Assembly: GCA_907165275.2 (NCBI GenBank)
Contig: OU015664.1
Location: forward strand, 7,464,001-7,528,000
From: Zygaena filipendulae
Lineage: Eukaryota; Arthropoda; Insecta; Lepidoptera; Zygaenidae
DNA: 64,000 bases
Direction of reading: 5' to 3'
Positions 25,622-35,900 of the stretch are shown in pieces. Each line of letters begins with the position of its first letter. The first letter of the stretch is position 1. The notes beneath the pieces were generated by a model, which was not told the origin of the DNA, made no database searches, and saw only the letters and a list, made by a program, of their open reading frames with translations. A program made the position numbers and the translations under genes.

Positions 25622-25755
25622 TTAAATATATAAAAACTTTCGACGTGTATATTTGTAAATAAATTTGTGTAAATAGTAAAAGTAAAATATAAAATTGTAA
25701 AAAGTAAAATGACCGACAAAAACTCGGGAAATAAATCCGAAGAAAAAATGAGGAA

Positions 25756-26517
25756 ATGATCGTCAATAAAGTTTCGATCAAGCTGCCTCCATTCTGGCCT
25801 GAAGAGCCGGAGATATGGTTCGGACAAGTGGAAGCGCCGTTTGCTACGTCCGGAATAGTAAGCGATTCCACAAAATATTTCACCGTGCTTCAACAACTGG
25901 ACCAGAATATGGCTAGAGAGGTACGTGATCTCATTGTCAATCCACCAAAAGACAACAAATATGAGCAACTAAAAAAAGAGCTGATCAAGCGTGTTTCGAC
26001 TTCTCACGAGCACAAATTAAGACAACTACTCACACATGAGGAACTCGGCGATCGCAAACCCTCACAATTTTTGCGACATTTAAGATCCTTAGCAGGCAAT
26101 ACTATTGCGGACGACCTGCTACGTTCAATCTGGTCGAGTAGACTCCCAACACATCTCCAGGAAATAGTTGCAATGCAGGCTAACACAAACCTTGACGATG
26201 TTTCTGAACTGGTTGATAAAGTTGCAGATGTCACAGCCCACTCATCGAGACAGGTGGCAAGCACGAGCGCTAGCACTCCCATGGATATACAAGAGCTGGC
26301 CAAACTCATCAAGGACATGGTGTGCCAAGAAGTGGTCAAAATTGATCGTGGTCGTGGTCGAAGCCGTACTCGTAGGGGAAACTCGCGCAGTAGCAGTCGC
26401 CGCAGATTCAACCCAAAAGGCAAGTTCTGCTATTACCATTTCCGGTTTGGAAATCAATGCCAAGATGGGAAATGCAGATCACCTTGTGCGTGGAATTCGG
26501 AAAACGCGAAGAAGTAA
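25756..26517 (+). CDS. gag: TE1 gag-like protein
   Basis: 253 residues from ATG 25756. The N-terminal block VSIKLPPFWPEEPEIWFGQVE (about 6-26) is the hallmark of the gag domain found in many arthropod gypsy elements (DUF7041 type). Conserved spacing then follows to the basic stretch RGRGRSRTRRGNSRSSSRRR (about 195-217) and a Cys/His cluster (CYYH, then three further Cys) near the C-terminus that probably binds nucleic acid. A 16-codon frame starting at ATG 25709 ends in a TGA that overlaps this ATG as ATGA, and it lies in another frame. It is either a leader ORF or the frameshifted original N-terminus. The last 124 bases overlap the open pol frame. Confidence 0.88.
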   Translation: MIVNKVSIKLPPFWPEEPEIWFGQVEAPFATSGIVSDSTKYFTVLQQLDQNMAREVRDLIVNPPKDNKYEQLKKELIKRVSTSHEHKLRQLLTHEELGDRKPSQFLRHLRSLAGNTIADDLLRSIWSSRLPTHLQEIVAMQANTNLDDVSELVDKVADVTAHSSRQVASTSASTPMDIQELAKLIKDMVCQEVVKIDRGRGRSRTRRGNSRSSSRRRFNPKGKFCYYHFRFGNQCQDGKCRSPCAWNSENAKK

Positions 26518-29500
26518 CTAAGTCAGCGGTGGACTCGGTTACCCCTACCTCACAATACCGCACACCTAGATTATTTATCAAAGAAAAAACAACGTCAATT
26601 AAATTTTTAGTCGATAGTGGTGCAGACGTATGTTTGATTCCTGCTTCTGAAGATGACAAAGTCGACCAATCTATAGTCCTGTATGCTGCTAATAACACTC
26701 GCATAGAAACCTGTGGAGTTAAAATATTGACATTTGATTTAGGACTTCGCCGTAAGTTTCAATGGCCGTTCATTGTTGCCAAGATCAACAGAGGTATCTT
26801 AGGCGCAGATTTTCTAAAGCACTACAACATATGGATAGACTTACACAATAGTAGACTGATTGACGGTACAACAAAGCTTGCAGTGAGAGGCAATGTCGAA
26901 GGTATCACAGAAGGTGATATTATAAGTACTATGGACAAAAACCATCGATATTACGATTTATTGAAGCAATATCCCGAACTCACCAAGCCTAATCTGTTAC
27001 CAACCAATTTAAAGCATGACGTTAAACATCGTATTGAGACCAAAGGCGAACCAGTGCATTCCAGACCTAGACCGTTGAACCCAAAACGCATGGAGGTTGT
27101 AAAAGCTGAGTTTGAGTACATGTTGGACAATGGTATCATCAGGCCGTCGAGTTCACAATGGGCAAGTCCGTTACATGTTGTTACTAAACCAGACGGGTCC
27201 CTAAGACCCTGTGGTGATTATCGTAGGTTAAATGCTCAGACTATCCCAGACAGGTATCCTCTTCCTAGAATTGATGATTTTTTATCCATTTTACCTAATG
27301 CAACTATATTTTCTAAAGTAGACCTTTTTAAGGCTTATTATCAAATTCCAATGGCAGAAGAGGATAAATGTAAAACTGCTATCATAACGACGTTCGGTTT
27401 GTTTGAATTTAATGTAATGAGCTTTGGATTGCGAAACGCTCCAGCCACATTCCAAAGATTTATAAATATGGTTTGTAGTGGTTTACCTTTTGTTTTTGCT
27501 TATTTAGATGACATTTTACTAGCTTCAGCTTCACCTATGGCACATGAACAGCATCTTAAGATCTTGTTCGATAGACTTAATCAATATGGTCTTAGAATTA
27601 ATGCATCTAAATCCGAATTTGGCCTTTCTGAAGTAGTGTTCTTAGGTTTCCTGGTTACAAAAGATGGAACCAAGCCACTGCCATCAAAGGTACAAGCTAT
27701 ACTAGACTATAAGCTGCCAGAAACTTTACATGATCTCCGCACTTTTTTAGGATTTTTAAATTTTTATAGACGTTACTTAAAAAACCCGGCAGATACTCAG
27801 GCAGTCTTACATGAGTACCTCAAAGGTGCTAAGAAAAATGACAAACGAAAAATAGTTTGGACCAATTTCGCGAAACAACAATTTGAAAAATGCAAAGAAG
27901 ACTTAGCTAATGTTACATTGCTGACGTTCCCTAGGTACGAATGTCCATTAGCTTTGTTCTGCGATGCATCAAATGTAGCAATAGGCTCTGTACTCCAGCA
28001 GTGGGACAGTAAAAGTTGGCAACCTATTGCATTTTACTCAAAAAAATTGAATAACGCTCAAAAGAACTATAGTACCTATGACCGAGAGCTACTTAGCATC
28101 TATTTGTCTATCAAGCAGTTCAAACATTATTTAGAGGGTCGTGATTTTATAATTTTCACAGATCATAAACCGTTATGTTTTGCTTTTAAACAAAACAACG
28201 ATAAGGCTTCACCTAGACAGCTTAGGCATCTCCAATACATTTCTCAGTTCTCTACTAACATTATACATATTGATGGAAAAGATAATATAGTAGCTGACAA
28301 AATGTCTCGTATAGAAGCGGTTACGTTCGTTGATTATGATGCGATTGCAAAACACCAACTTCTTGATAGTGAGCTTAAGACTTTACAAACATCTAGTTCT
28401 CTTAAATTTAAGCCTTATGTCCTTCCGTCAGGCAATAAGTTATGGTGTGACATTTCTACAAAGAACATTAGGCCCTATATTCCAAATTCATTCCGTAAAA
28501 CTATTTTCGACAAAATACATAACTCGTCTCATGACGGGATCAAAACAACGATTCGGAATATTACATCTAAATTTCTTTGGAAAAATATTAGAAGGGATGT
28601 TAAGCTTTGGGCACGTTGTTGCATAGATTGTCAAAAGAACAAAGTAATTAGACATAATAAAGCACAGTTTCAGTTTTATAATGAACCTGATGAACGTTTT
28701 GATACTATACATATTGATTTGATAGGCCCTTTACCTCCTTCAGAGGGAAATGTCTATTGTTTAACGTGTATAGATAGGTTTACTGATTGGATGGAGGTTA
28801 TCCCCATACCAAATGCAACTGCTGAAACCGTTGCTAAAGCATTTTACGCTAATTGGGTAGCTAGGTTCGGAGTGCCACACACAATAGTGTGCGATAGAGG
28901 TGCTCAATTTACATCAAAACTTTTCAAAAATCTTTCAACAATTTGTGGTATTAATGTACAACACACGACTGCCTATCACCCTCAGTGTAACGGTAAAATT
29001 GAACGTTTACATAGAACGTTAAAATCGGCACTGAAATCTCACAACACCGTTAAATGGACAGACGCCCTACCAACAGTCTTATTGGGAATGCGTACTGCCA
29101 TTAGGGAAGATAAAAAATTTAGCATAAGCCAAATGGTTTATGGCACAAACATTAAAGTCCCAGGTGAATTTTTTGAGAAATCTACAACAGTGCTTGATCA
29201 AAATTCATTCGTTACCAAATTACAGAAGACCATGAGTGACTTAAGGCCTAGACGCCGCTCTACTGTATCTAATGAACATGTTTTTGTACATAAAGACTTA
29301 TCGTGTTGTTCACATGTTTTCATTAGGGTTGATAGAGTTAAGAAACCTTTAGAGTCTTCGTATGAAGGCCCATATGTAGTAGTTAGTCGTTTTGATAAGT
29401 ATTTTACTGTTTTATATAAAGGTGATAAAATTAATGTATCTATAGATAGGTTGAAACCTGCTTATGTTTATAATGAATGTGATACTCCTTCCTCAGGTCC

Positions 29501-29609
29501 TGAGCCGGTAGTATCAGCTGAGGAAAAGCCTGTTACTACCAGGTCAGGGAGGCAAGTCAGATTCAATACAAGGTATCGTGACACTGGCATGCCACTGAGG
29601 GGGGGATAA
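26457..29609 (+). CDS. pol: TE1 pol polyprotein: protease, RT, RNase H, integrase
   Basis: 1050 residues from ATG 26457; the frame is open from 26394, so fusion to gag by frameshifting is possible. Protease FLVDSGADVCLIP (Asp53). RT block PCGDYRRLNAQTIPDRYPLP and YLDD (349-352). RNase H CDAS (Asp503), DREL (Glu544), TDHKPL (Asp569), AD in VADKMSR (Asp614). Integrase zinc finger H688-H692-C722-C725 and catalytic Asp754, Asp813, Glu849 with the expected 35-residue gap. The C-terminus contains a GPY-type module (EGPYVVVSRFD). All catalytic residues are intact. The TAA stop directly abuts the 3' LTR. Confidence 0.95.
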   Translation: MPRWEMQITLCVEFGKREEVTKSAVDSVTPTSQYRTPRLFIKEKTTSIKFLVDSGADVCLIPASEDDKVDQSIVLYAANNTRIETCGVKILTFDLGLRRKFQWPFIVAKINRGILGADFLKHYNIWIDLHNSRLIDGTTKLAVRGNVEGITEGDIISTMDKNHRYYDLLKQYPELTKPNLLPTNLKHDVKHRIETKGEPVHSRPRPLNPKRMEVVKAEFEYMLDNGIIRPSSSQWASPLHVVTKPDGSLRPCGDYRRLNAQTIPDRYPLPRIDDFLSILPNATIFSKVDLFKAYYQIPMAEEDKCKTAIITTFGLFEFNVMSFGLRNAPATFQRFINMVCSGLPFVFAYLDDILLASASPMAHEQHLKILFDRLNQYGLRINASKSEFGLSEVVFLGFLVTKDGTKPLPSKVQAILDYKLPETLHDLRTFLGFLNFYRRYLKNPADTQAVLHEYLKGAKKNDKRKIVWTNFAKQQFEKCKEDLANVTLLTFPRYECPLALFCDASNVAIGSVLQQWDSKSWQPIAFYSKKLNNAQKNYSTYDRELLSIYLSIKQFKHYLEGRDFIIFTDHKPLCFAFKQNNDKASPRQLRHLQYISQFSTNIIHIDGKDNIVADKMSRIEAVTFVDYDAIAKHQLLDSELKTLQTSSSLKFKPYVLPSGNKLWCDISTKNIRPYIPNSFRKTIFDKIHNSSHDGIKTTIRNITSKFLWKNIRRDVKLWARCCIDCQKNKVIRHNKAQFQFYNEPDERFDTIHIDLIGPLPPSEGNVYCLTCIDRFTDWMEVIPIPNATAETVAKAFYANWVARFGVPHTIVCDRGAQFTSKLFKNLSTICGINVQHTTAYHPQCNGKIERLHRTLKSALKSHNTVKWTDALPTVLLGMRTAIREDKKFSISQMVYGTNIKVPGEFFEKSTTVLDQNSFVTKLQKTMSDLRPRRRSTVSNEHVFVHKDLSCCSHVFIRVDRVKKPLESSYEGPYVVVSRFDKYFTVLYKGDKINVSIDRLKPAYVYNECDTPSSGPEPVVSAEEKPVTTRSGRQVRFNTRYRDTGMPLRGG
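29597..29606 (+). promoter_or_regulatory. TE1 polypurine tract
   Basis: GAGGGGGGGA, separated from the 3' LTR only by the pol stop codon TAA. It is the expected primer for plus-strand DNA synthesis. Confidence 0.8.
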
Positions 29610-29772
29610 TGTAGGAGTAAATCCTCGTTTAATTTTACTTCAATTACTTTAATTTATGACAATGTTCTAGATATGAATTTTGAGTTATGTCGTGAGTTAT
29701 GTCGTACAAGAAATAAAAGCTTTGAACTTGAAAAATTCAATTTTTAATCATTAACTAGTATCGTCCGCCACA
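29610..29772 (+). repeat. TE1 3' LTR
   Basis: 163 bp; I found no difference from the 5' LTR. It is followed by the TAGT target duplication. Confidence 0.95.
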
Positions 29773-29822
29773 TAGTTAAGAAACAAATTTTAACTAAGTA
29801 GTCCTTTCGTCCTCACCTACGT

Positions 29823-30003
29823 CCTATAAATGCGAATGTGAGTTTGTTTGTTATGCTTTCACCCCGTAACTGCATAACCGATGTTCATGAAATTTTGGAT
29901 ACACATTGTCAGGGTACAGAGAAGGTACCTATGTCTGTATGTATGTACTTACTTACTTACTTTAACTCGAAATTCCACGGGTGAAACGACGAGAAACAGC
30001 TTG
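29823..30003 (-). repeat. Family A repeat
   Basis: CCTATAAATGCGAATGTGAGTTTG...GTCAGGGTACAGAGAAGG...CACGGGTGAAACG...ACAGCTTGTA. It lies 47 bases after TE1. Confidence 0.65.
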
Positions 30004-30721
30004 TAATAAGATAGTTATTCTTTTATGTACCTATGTAACAATTACAATTACATAATAGGTAGGTACATACCTACCTAGTTACTTTAAAAAATAGGACCTA
30101 TACAGTACTATAGTCACGCGGTATTTTGTAGTTTTATCCTGCCGCTGCATTCCGTTTATGTTGGAAAAACCTCAATTTCCTATCGTTCAAGCGCAAACTC
30201 TGAGGCAGAGCGCTCGTAGACAGTTCTAAAAGAACAAAAGAATAATTCACGAGTTGGACAAAAAAGACGAATATATCGCAAACCAACATTCACCGTTCTC
30301 TCTTAATTTACCTACCTACCTTTTCATTCTTTTATTTTGATAACTACCCACACTTAGGACAAGGCCTTTTATACATAGGTGTATAATATACTGTACAATA
30401 TGTAACGTTGAACGAGGGACGTAGGTATTGAAGGAGGTGTTCAGTTTCCAATTTTCGTATCAAATAAAGTAAAGAAAGTTTCAAATTTACCTTACGTGGG
30501 CCGGTCAACCGAGCTACGGAAGAAAAAAACTTCCATAGTCCGGTCAACTATAGATAATATTAAATTATAGACCATATCAGATATCCGCAGGGGACACGGA
30601 GCAGTGCCTGGGACTTACGACCCAGGAGTAGGTTTAATGTGGTCCCTTTACAATGCATGAACGCTCACCTCCACTGCCCGTGCTCTCGACTTAAGCAAAC
30701 CTTTGGAAACAACCTTTAGGT
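30004..30721. other. Spacer between TE1 and TE2
   Basis: Unique-looking sequence with a more GC-balanced part at 30590-30715. No frame recognised. TE2 inserted at its end (AGGT). Confidence 0.5.
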
Positions 30722-31393
30722 TGTAACGTGGTGCTAACGCCCATGGAGGTAGTACGTTCTTTTTTTCATCTAAATTCAAAATTTATTTTTCTTGGGCGTC
30801 GGCGTTATTGTTTTGTTTACCTTTTCGGATTCTTTCACGCTGCATAAAGCAACTACGCTGTGATTTGTCTTTTAAATAAATTAAATGAATATATTATAAT
30901 CCTTAATATCTGCAAGCTATAATATAATAAAAAATCTACAACTTAAATTACAAAAGGAAGCTGTTCACTAAACAGGTATTTAATAGTTTTATTTGTACAT
31001 TATATTTTAATATTTGTAAGCCTTGATCCAGGTCTCATGTAATATTTTTATATCACTCACTGGTCTTTTGTGATGTGGCGTGAGACCTGGATGGCTGTCG
31101 GCAGGAATTTCATGTTGACAAATGATTCCAGCTTCCTTCTTCGGATATCGCAACTACTTTCTTCAACCTATCTACAATCTTTACTTGAAAACTGGATCTT
31201 CTGCTGTTCCTGTTCCTTCTTCCTCATGATCTTCGCATCCTGGCCGACGCCACTGCAGCTTCGGACTCTACGTCTACCACGGATCGCGAAGGCCAGTGAT
31301 TGTTTTGTATATATTTAAACTTACTCTTAGATTCTGTACTGATTACACAAAATTATAAATTTATGAACCGTGTTTTTCTCACGACCCGTTTCA
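30722..31393 (+). repeat. TE2 5' LTR
   Basis: 672 bp. Contains a 12-bp perfect inverted repeat ATCCAGGTCTCA (31026-31037) / TGAGACCTGGAT (31081-31092). Near its 3' end it also holds TTCTGTACTGATTAC (31332-31346), which is complementary to the leader just beyond the primer-binding site. The short open frame inside it (31070-31318) recurs unchanged in the 3' LTR and is not taken as a gene. Confidence 0.95.
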
Positions 31394-31394
31394 T

Positions 31395-31404
31395 TGGCGC
31401 CCAA
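31395..31404 (+). promoter_or_regulatory. TE2 primer-binding site, tRNA-Lys type
   Basis: TGGCGCCCAA begins two bases after the LTR. These ten bases equal the start of the known retroviral primer sites for tRNA-Lys1,2. Beyond them the match is lost (TTGG), so the assignment rests on ten bases. Confidence 0.7.
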
Positions 31405-31580
31405 TTGGTTAGTAATCAGTACAGAAAGACCTGGATTAGGGTATTTTTGTATATATTTTGTGTGTATCTATATAGGTTAGTTAATTATAAGTTTGTAGGT
31501 AATTAGTTTAGTAGGTTAGGGCTCATAGTGCCGTTGTCTATAATATTTTGTCGTTCTAATTTTTATGTACATACTTAATT

Positions 31581-32852
31581 ATGGATTTTAAGACTTTCAA
31601 CTCCAATCTTTTAAATAAGCGTGAACTTCAGTATGAGGTCACGATCAGGGGTGTGGAACCTGCTGGTACTGTTGTTGAGTTGCGACGTCAGCTTTCTTCT
31701 TTAATTAATAATTTTGAATTAGGAGACTTGGTGTCTACTATTGACGTATGCGCGGACTGTGAGGAAGTGGAGAGGTCACTAAACTTTATTGATAATAAAT
31801 TAATTTTATTTGAAAGTACAGGTGACAAAAATTTAGTACCTAAAATTCAAACGTTTTTAATTCACCTTTACTATCGTTTACAAAGAATAGACGTCTCTGA
31901 GTCGGACGATTTTTCAAAACTGTACAGTAATTTAGTTGAAAAATTTAGCGAATTAAAAAAGCGATTTGATTGTAAATATAATCTATTAGAAAAACCATTG
32001 TCAACCTCAGACTGTGTTAATGATCAGTCTAACGCGGTTTTAAGCTCATCCGATGGCAATATTATTGTTCATTGTGATAAAAATTTGACTAGTGAGCTAC
32101 GCAAATTTACTTTTTGTGGCGAGGGTTGCCCGCGTTCGTTTATCGAAAAGGTAGAGGAGTTTGCTTCTTCTAGAAATTTAACTACGGTGAGGCTTTATAA
32201 TCAAGCCTTTGAATTATTTTCAGGCCCTGCTCTACATTGGTTTCGTAGTTATAAAGATACTTTATTAAACTGGGAAAATCTTAAAGTCAAATTATTTGAA
32301 GATTTCGACATTACTGATTATGACTACAAACTATTACGTGAAATACAGGACCGGACTCAGGGCAAAGACGAATCTATTGTAATATACTTGGCTATAATGT
32401 CTTGTTTATTTTCTAAATTAACATGTAAGTTGTCTGAAGAAGAACAACTTAAGATTCTTCTCAGAAATATTCGTCCTCAATATGACGTAATTGTTATGCA
32501 GAGTAGTATAAAATGCATTGAAGATTTAAAATCTGTATGTAAAAAGTTCGAATTTCATTTAGATCGGTCAAAGAATTTCAAAGAGCCGCCATCAAAAAGT
32601 GATTCTTCAATAACTACTGAGTTTATTTACAAATCAAAGAATACTACTCGTACTTTTGTCTCATCTGTAGATAGTAGCGCTGTATTTTGTGTTCGTTGCA
32701 GGGTACAGGGCCATTCTTTAAGGCAATGTAAGGAGGAGCGTAGGTTAATTTGTTTTAAATGTGGGCTGGACGGTTATCGTTCTACAGAATGTCCTAATTG
32801 TAATAAAAATACTAGTAATGTAAATAATATAGTCTCGAATCAAAAAAACTAA
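31581..32852 (+). CDS. gag: TE2 gag protein
   Basis: 423 residues from ATG 31581. The N-terminal third is helical and charged. Residues about 175-305 resemble the retrotransposon capsid domain (FSGPALHWFRSY, then LREIQDRTQGKDESI). Two CCHC-type knuckles follow: C370-C373-H378-C383 is canonical, while C391-C394-Y399-C404 has Tyr where His is expected. CPNC follows directly. The frame ends NQKN with the codons CAA AAA AAC TAA, which form a -1 slippery site immediately before the stop. Confidence 0.92.
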   Translation: MDFKTFNSNLLNKRELQYEVTIRGVEPAGTVVELRRQLSSLINNFELGDLVSTIDVCADCEEVERSLNFIDNKLILFESTGDKNLVPKIQTFLIHLYYRLQRIDVSESDDFSKLYSNLVEKFSELKKRFDCKYNLLEKPLSTSDCVNDQSNAVLSSSDGNIIVHCDKNLTSELRKFTFCGEGCPRSFIEKVEEFASSRNLTTVRLYNQAFELFSGPALHWFRSYKDTLLNWENLKVKLFEDFDITDYDYKLLREIQDRTQGKDESIVIYLAIMSCLFSKLTCKLSEEEQLKILLRNIRPQYDVIVMQSSIKCIEDLKSVCKKFEFHLDRSKNFKEPPSKSDSSITTEFIYKSKNTTRTFVSSVDSSAVFCVRCRVQGHSLRQCKEERRLICFKCGLDGYRSTECPNCNKNTSNVNNIVSNQKN

Positions 32853-32972
32853 TTGGTGAGAATCAAAGTTGTCATGTAAATAATAATACTAAATTTTCTC
32901 AAAAAGAATGGAGTGACTGGCTCTCGTTTTTAAAGCTTTATACATCAACCTATAATACTTCTTTGATTCTCA
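32843..32972 (+). promoter_or_regulatory. TE2 gag-pol -1 ribosomal frameshift signal
   Basis: The slippery heptamer A AAA AAC (32843-32849, in the gag frame) sits right before the gag TAA (32850-32852). Seven bases later starts a perfect 12-bp stem, TGAGAATCAAAG (32857-32868) pairing with CTTTGATTCTCA (32961-32972). A -1 slip enters the pol frame, which is open from 32828. Heptamer, spacer and stem all match the known architecture of retroviral -1 frameshift sites; the 92-base loop is longer than usual. Confidence 0.85.
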
Positions 32973-35900
32973 ATAATAATAATAATCAGTCGGACAACGA
33001 GCGTCCTTATGTAAATATCTGTGTAAATAATTTAATTTTATGCGGTTTATTAGATAGTGGTAGTTCTGTTACTATATTGGGAAATAATTCTCATCATTTA
33101 TTTCTCAAACAGGGTTACAAATTGGACCAAAAACTTAGGATTAGAGTAAAGACCGCTAGTGGTCAAGATGTTTTTTCTTTAGGTGTTATTGAATTGCCAG
33201 TTAATTTTAATGATCTTGTACATAAAATTACTTTCCACATTATTCCGGATATTGAATACTATTTAATTCTTGGTATCGACTTCTGGAAATCTTTTAATCT
33301 TTTGCCTTCTTGTATAAAAAATGTAAATTTACTTAAACCTTCTGCCTGTATTTCTTCTCTTAATGATAATTTTAAGCAGATTTTGCCTTTTAAGGATTTA
33401 ACTTTGGAGAACCAAAATCGGGCTATGTCTATAATATCACAATTTCGTGATATTTCGACAGAGGTACGACCTTTAGGGAGAACTAATTTGGTCACTCATC
33501 GTATTGATACTGGGGATCATGAACCGATTAGGCAACGGTGTTATAGGTTGTCACCTGAAAAACAACGTGTTCTAATAGAAGAAGTCGACACTATGCTACA
33601 GCTAGATGTGATAGAGCCTTGTGAAAGTCCGTGGTTAAGTCCCGTACTTGTCACTCCTAAGAAGGACGGTAAATGGAGGTTTTGTTTAGATAGTAGAAAA
33701 CTTAATTCTATTACTAAGAAAGACGCATATAAATTACCTTTTATTACTGAAATACTTGATAGCTTACGTGATGCAAAGTTCTTATCTAGTGTTGATATTG
33801 CAAAAGCATTTTGGGAAATTCCACTTGCGGAGGAGGATAGAAACAAGACTGCGTTCTACGTACAGGGTCGTGGTATGTTTAGATTTAAAGTCACACCTTT
33901 TGGCTTAACAAACGCCCCGGCTACGCAGCAACGTTTCATGGATTTATTATTTACTCCGGAGTTTGAGAATCGGGTTTTCTGGTATCTTGATGATATTATT
34001 GTAATTTCAAATGATTTTGATGATCATATCACTCTTTTATCGCGGGTTTTAGATAGATTAAAATACGCAAATATAACTATTAATTTTGAAAAGTCGTGTT
34101 TCTTCAGACAGGAGCTGAAATACTTAGGCTATATTGTTGATCAGAAGGGTCTTCGTACTGATCCTGATAAGGTCAAAGCCATTCTTGACATTCCAGTACC
34201 TACCACTAGGCGAGAACTTAAAAAGTTCTTAGGTACTGCTAGTTGGTACAGACGTTTTGTTCCAAATTTTAGTACTCTTTCTGGCCCTCTGAATGCGCTT
34301 ACGTCTAATGGTAAAAAAGCTCCATCTTTTAAATGGACTTCGGAAGCTGATGTCGCATTTACTAAACTTAAGCAGGCCTTAGTAGATACACCGGTCCTGG
34401 CGTGTCCTGATTTTTCACGCCCATTTTTCGTCCATTGCGATGCATCAAATTTTGGTATTGGTGCAATGCTAACGCAAGAGATTGATGGCAACGAAAAACC
34501 AGTCGCTTATTTTAGTCGTTCTTTATCGAAACAACAGAGAAACTATTCCATTACTGAGCGAGAATTGTTAAGTGTCATCCTTTCTCTAGAGCACTGGCGT
34601 TGCTATTTGGATAATGGTTCTCAGTTCACTATTTATACTGACCATGCTGCTTTACAATGGTTCCTAAATCTTGACAATCCGTCTGGTAGACTAGCACGGT
34701 GGAGTATTCGATTATCAGCATTCAATTTTGTTATTAAGCATAAGAAGGGCAAAGAACATGTGGTACCAGATGCTTTGTCTCGTTCCGTTAATGTAGATGC
34801 AATTGATTTTGTATCTAATGATGACTGGTATAATAAAACGTATAGGAGTTGTGAGGAAAACCAAGGCAATTTAGCTAATTTTAAAATTATTAATGGTAAC
34901 CTGTATAAATTTATATCTACAAAATCTTTACTTACATCTGAATATGATTGGAAATTGGTTATTCCACAGGAAAAACGTAACGATATTATAAAGGCCAATC
35001 ATTCGGAACCTACAGCTGGTCACTTTGGTGTACATAAAACTTTTAAAAAGATATCTTTACGTTACTTTTGGCCGGGTTTGTATAATAGCATTTGTAAATA
35101 TATATCTCTTTGTGAAGTTTGTAAATCTTATAAATACCAAAATCACGCGACTTTGGGTGTTATGGGTCAACCAAAAGTTTGCTGTAGACCTTTTCAATGC
35201 CTGTCTATTGATTTGGTTGGTCCGTTGCCCATGTCTAGAAAATTAAATAGGTTTATGTTGGTGGTAAACTGTTGTTTTTCTAAATATTGTTTGTTGTTTC
35301 CCATAAAACGGGCAACAACAAATATAATTTACAAAATTTTAGAAGAATATGTATTTTTAGTTTACGGTATACCACAAACTTTAATTATGGACAACGGTAC
35401 TCAATTTATTAGTAACCAACTTCAGGAACTTTTTGATAGGTACAAAATTCCACAGGTCCACTTTGTACCTAAATATTGTCCGCAGGTAAATTCAGTAGAA
35501 CGATATAATCGTACTATTATAACGGCTGTTTCTACTTTTATAGAAAATGATCATCGATCTTGGGACTTAAACTTGCCTAAAATTCAATTTGCCATCAACT
35601 CATCTGTTAATGAGGTGACTGGTTATACACCTGCATTTTTGGTTTTTGGCAGAGAGCTTGTTTCTTGTGGCTCAATATATGGGAATGAGGGTGATGGCAT
35701 TGATAACTATGATGATGTCGTTTTTGCTCCTCGTGATGAGTATGCTGATAATATTGGTTATCTTGCACCTGTGCTGGATAGTGTTCAAACCAAAATTTGG
35801 CATGCTCATAACAAAAATTGTAAATATTATAATTTAAGACGTAAAAGTCATGAATTTAATGTAGGAGATATTGTTTGGCGTCGTAATTATCAGTTAAGTG

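Larger units (their letters stand above)
25448..29772 (+). mobile_element. TE1: complete Ty3/gypsy-type LTR retrotransposon
   Basis: Two 163-bp LTRs (25448-25610 and 29610-29772) are identical by eye and run TGTAGGAG to GCCACA. A 4-bp target duplication, TAGT, flanks the element (25444-25447, 29773-29776). Order is LTR, primer-binding site, gag, pol (PR-RT-RH-IN), polypurine tract, LTR; RT-RH before IN makes it Ty3/gypsy type. There is no env. Identical LTRs imply a recent insertion. Possible defects lie at the gag start and the gag-pol junction (see those entries). Confidence 0.95.

Noticed and set aside
31070..31318. 82-residue frame present twice (also 36523-36771)
   Set aside because: It is part of the TE2 LTR, so duplication is by the LTR and not evidence of coding.
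32963..32965. TTG as start of TE2 pol
   Set aside because: The frame is open to 32828 and the frameshift signal gives a better explanation; TTG starts are not expected in insects.
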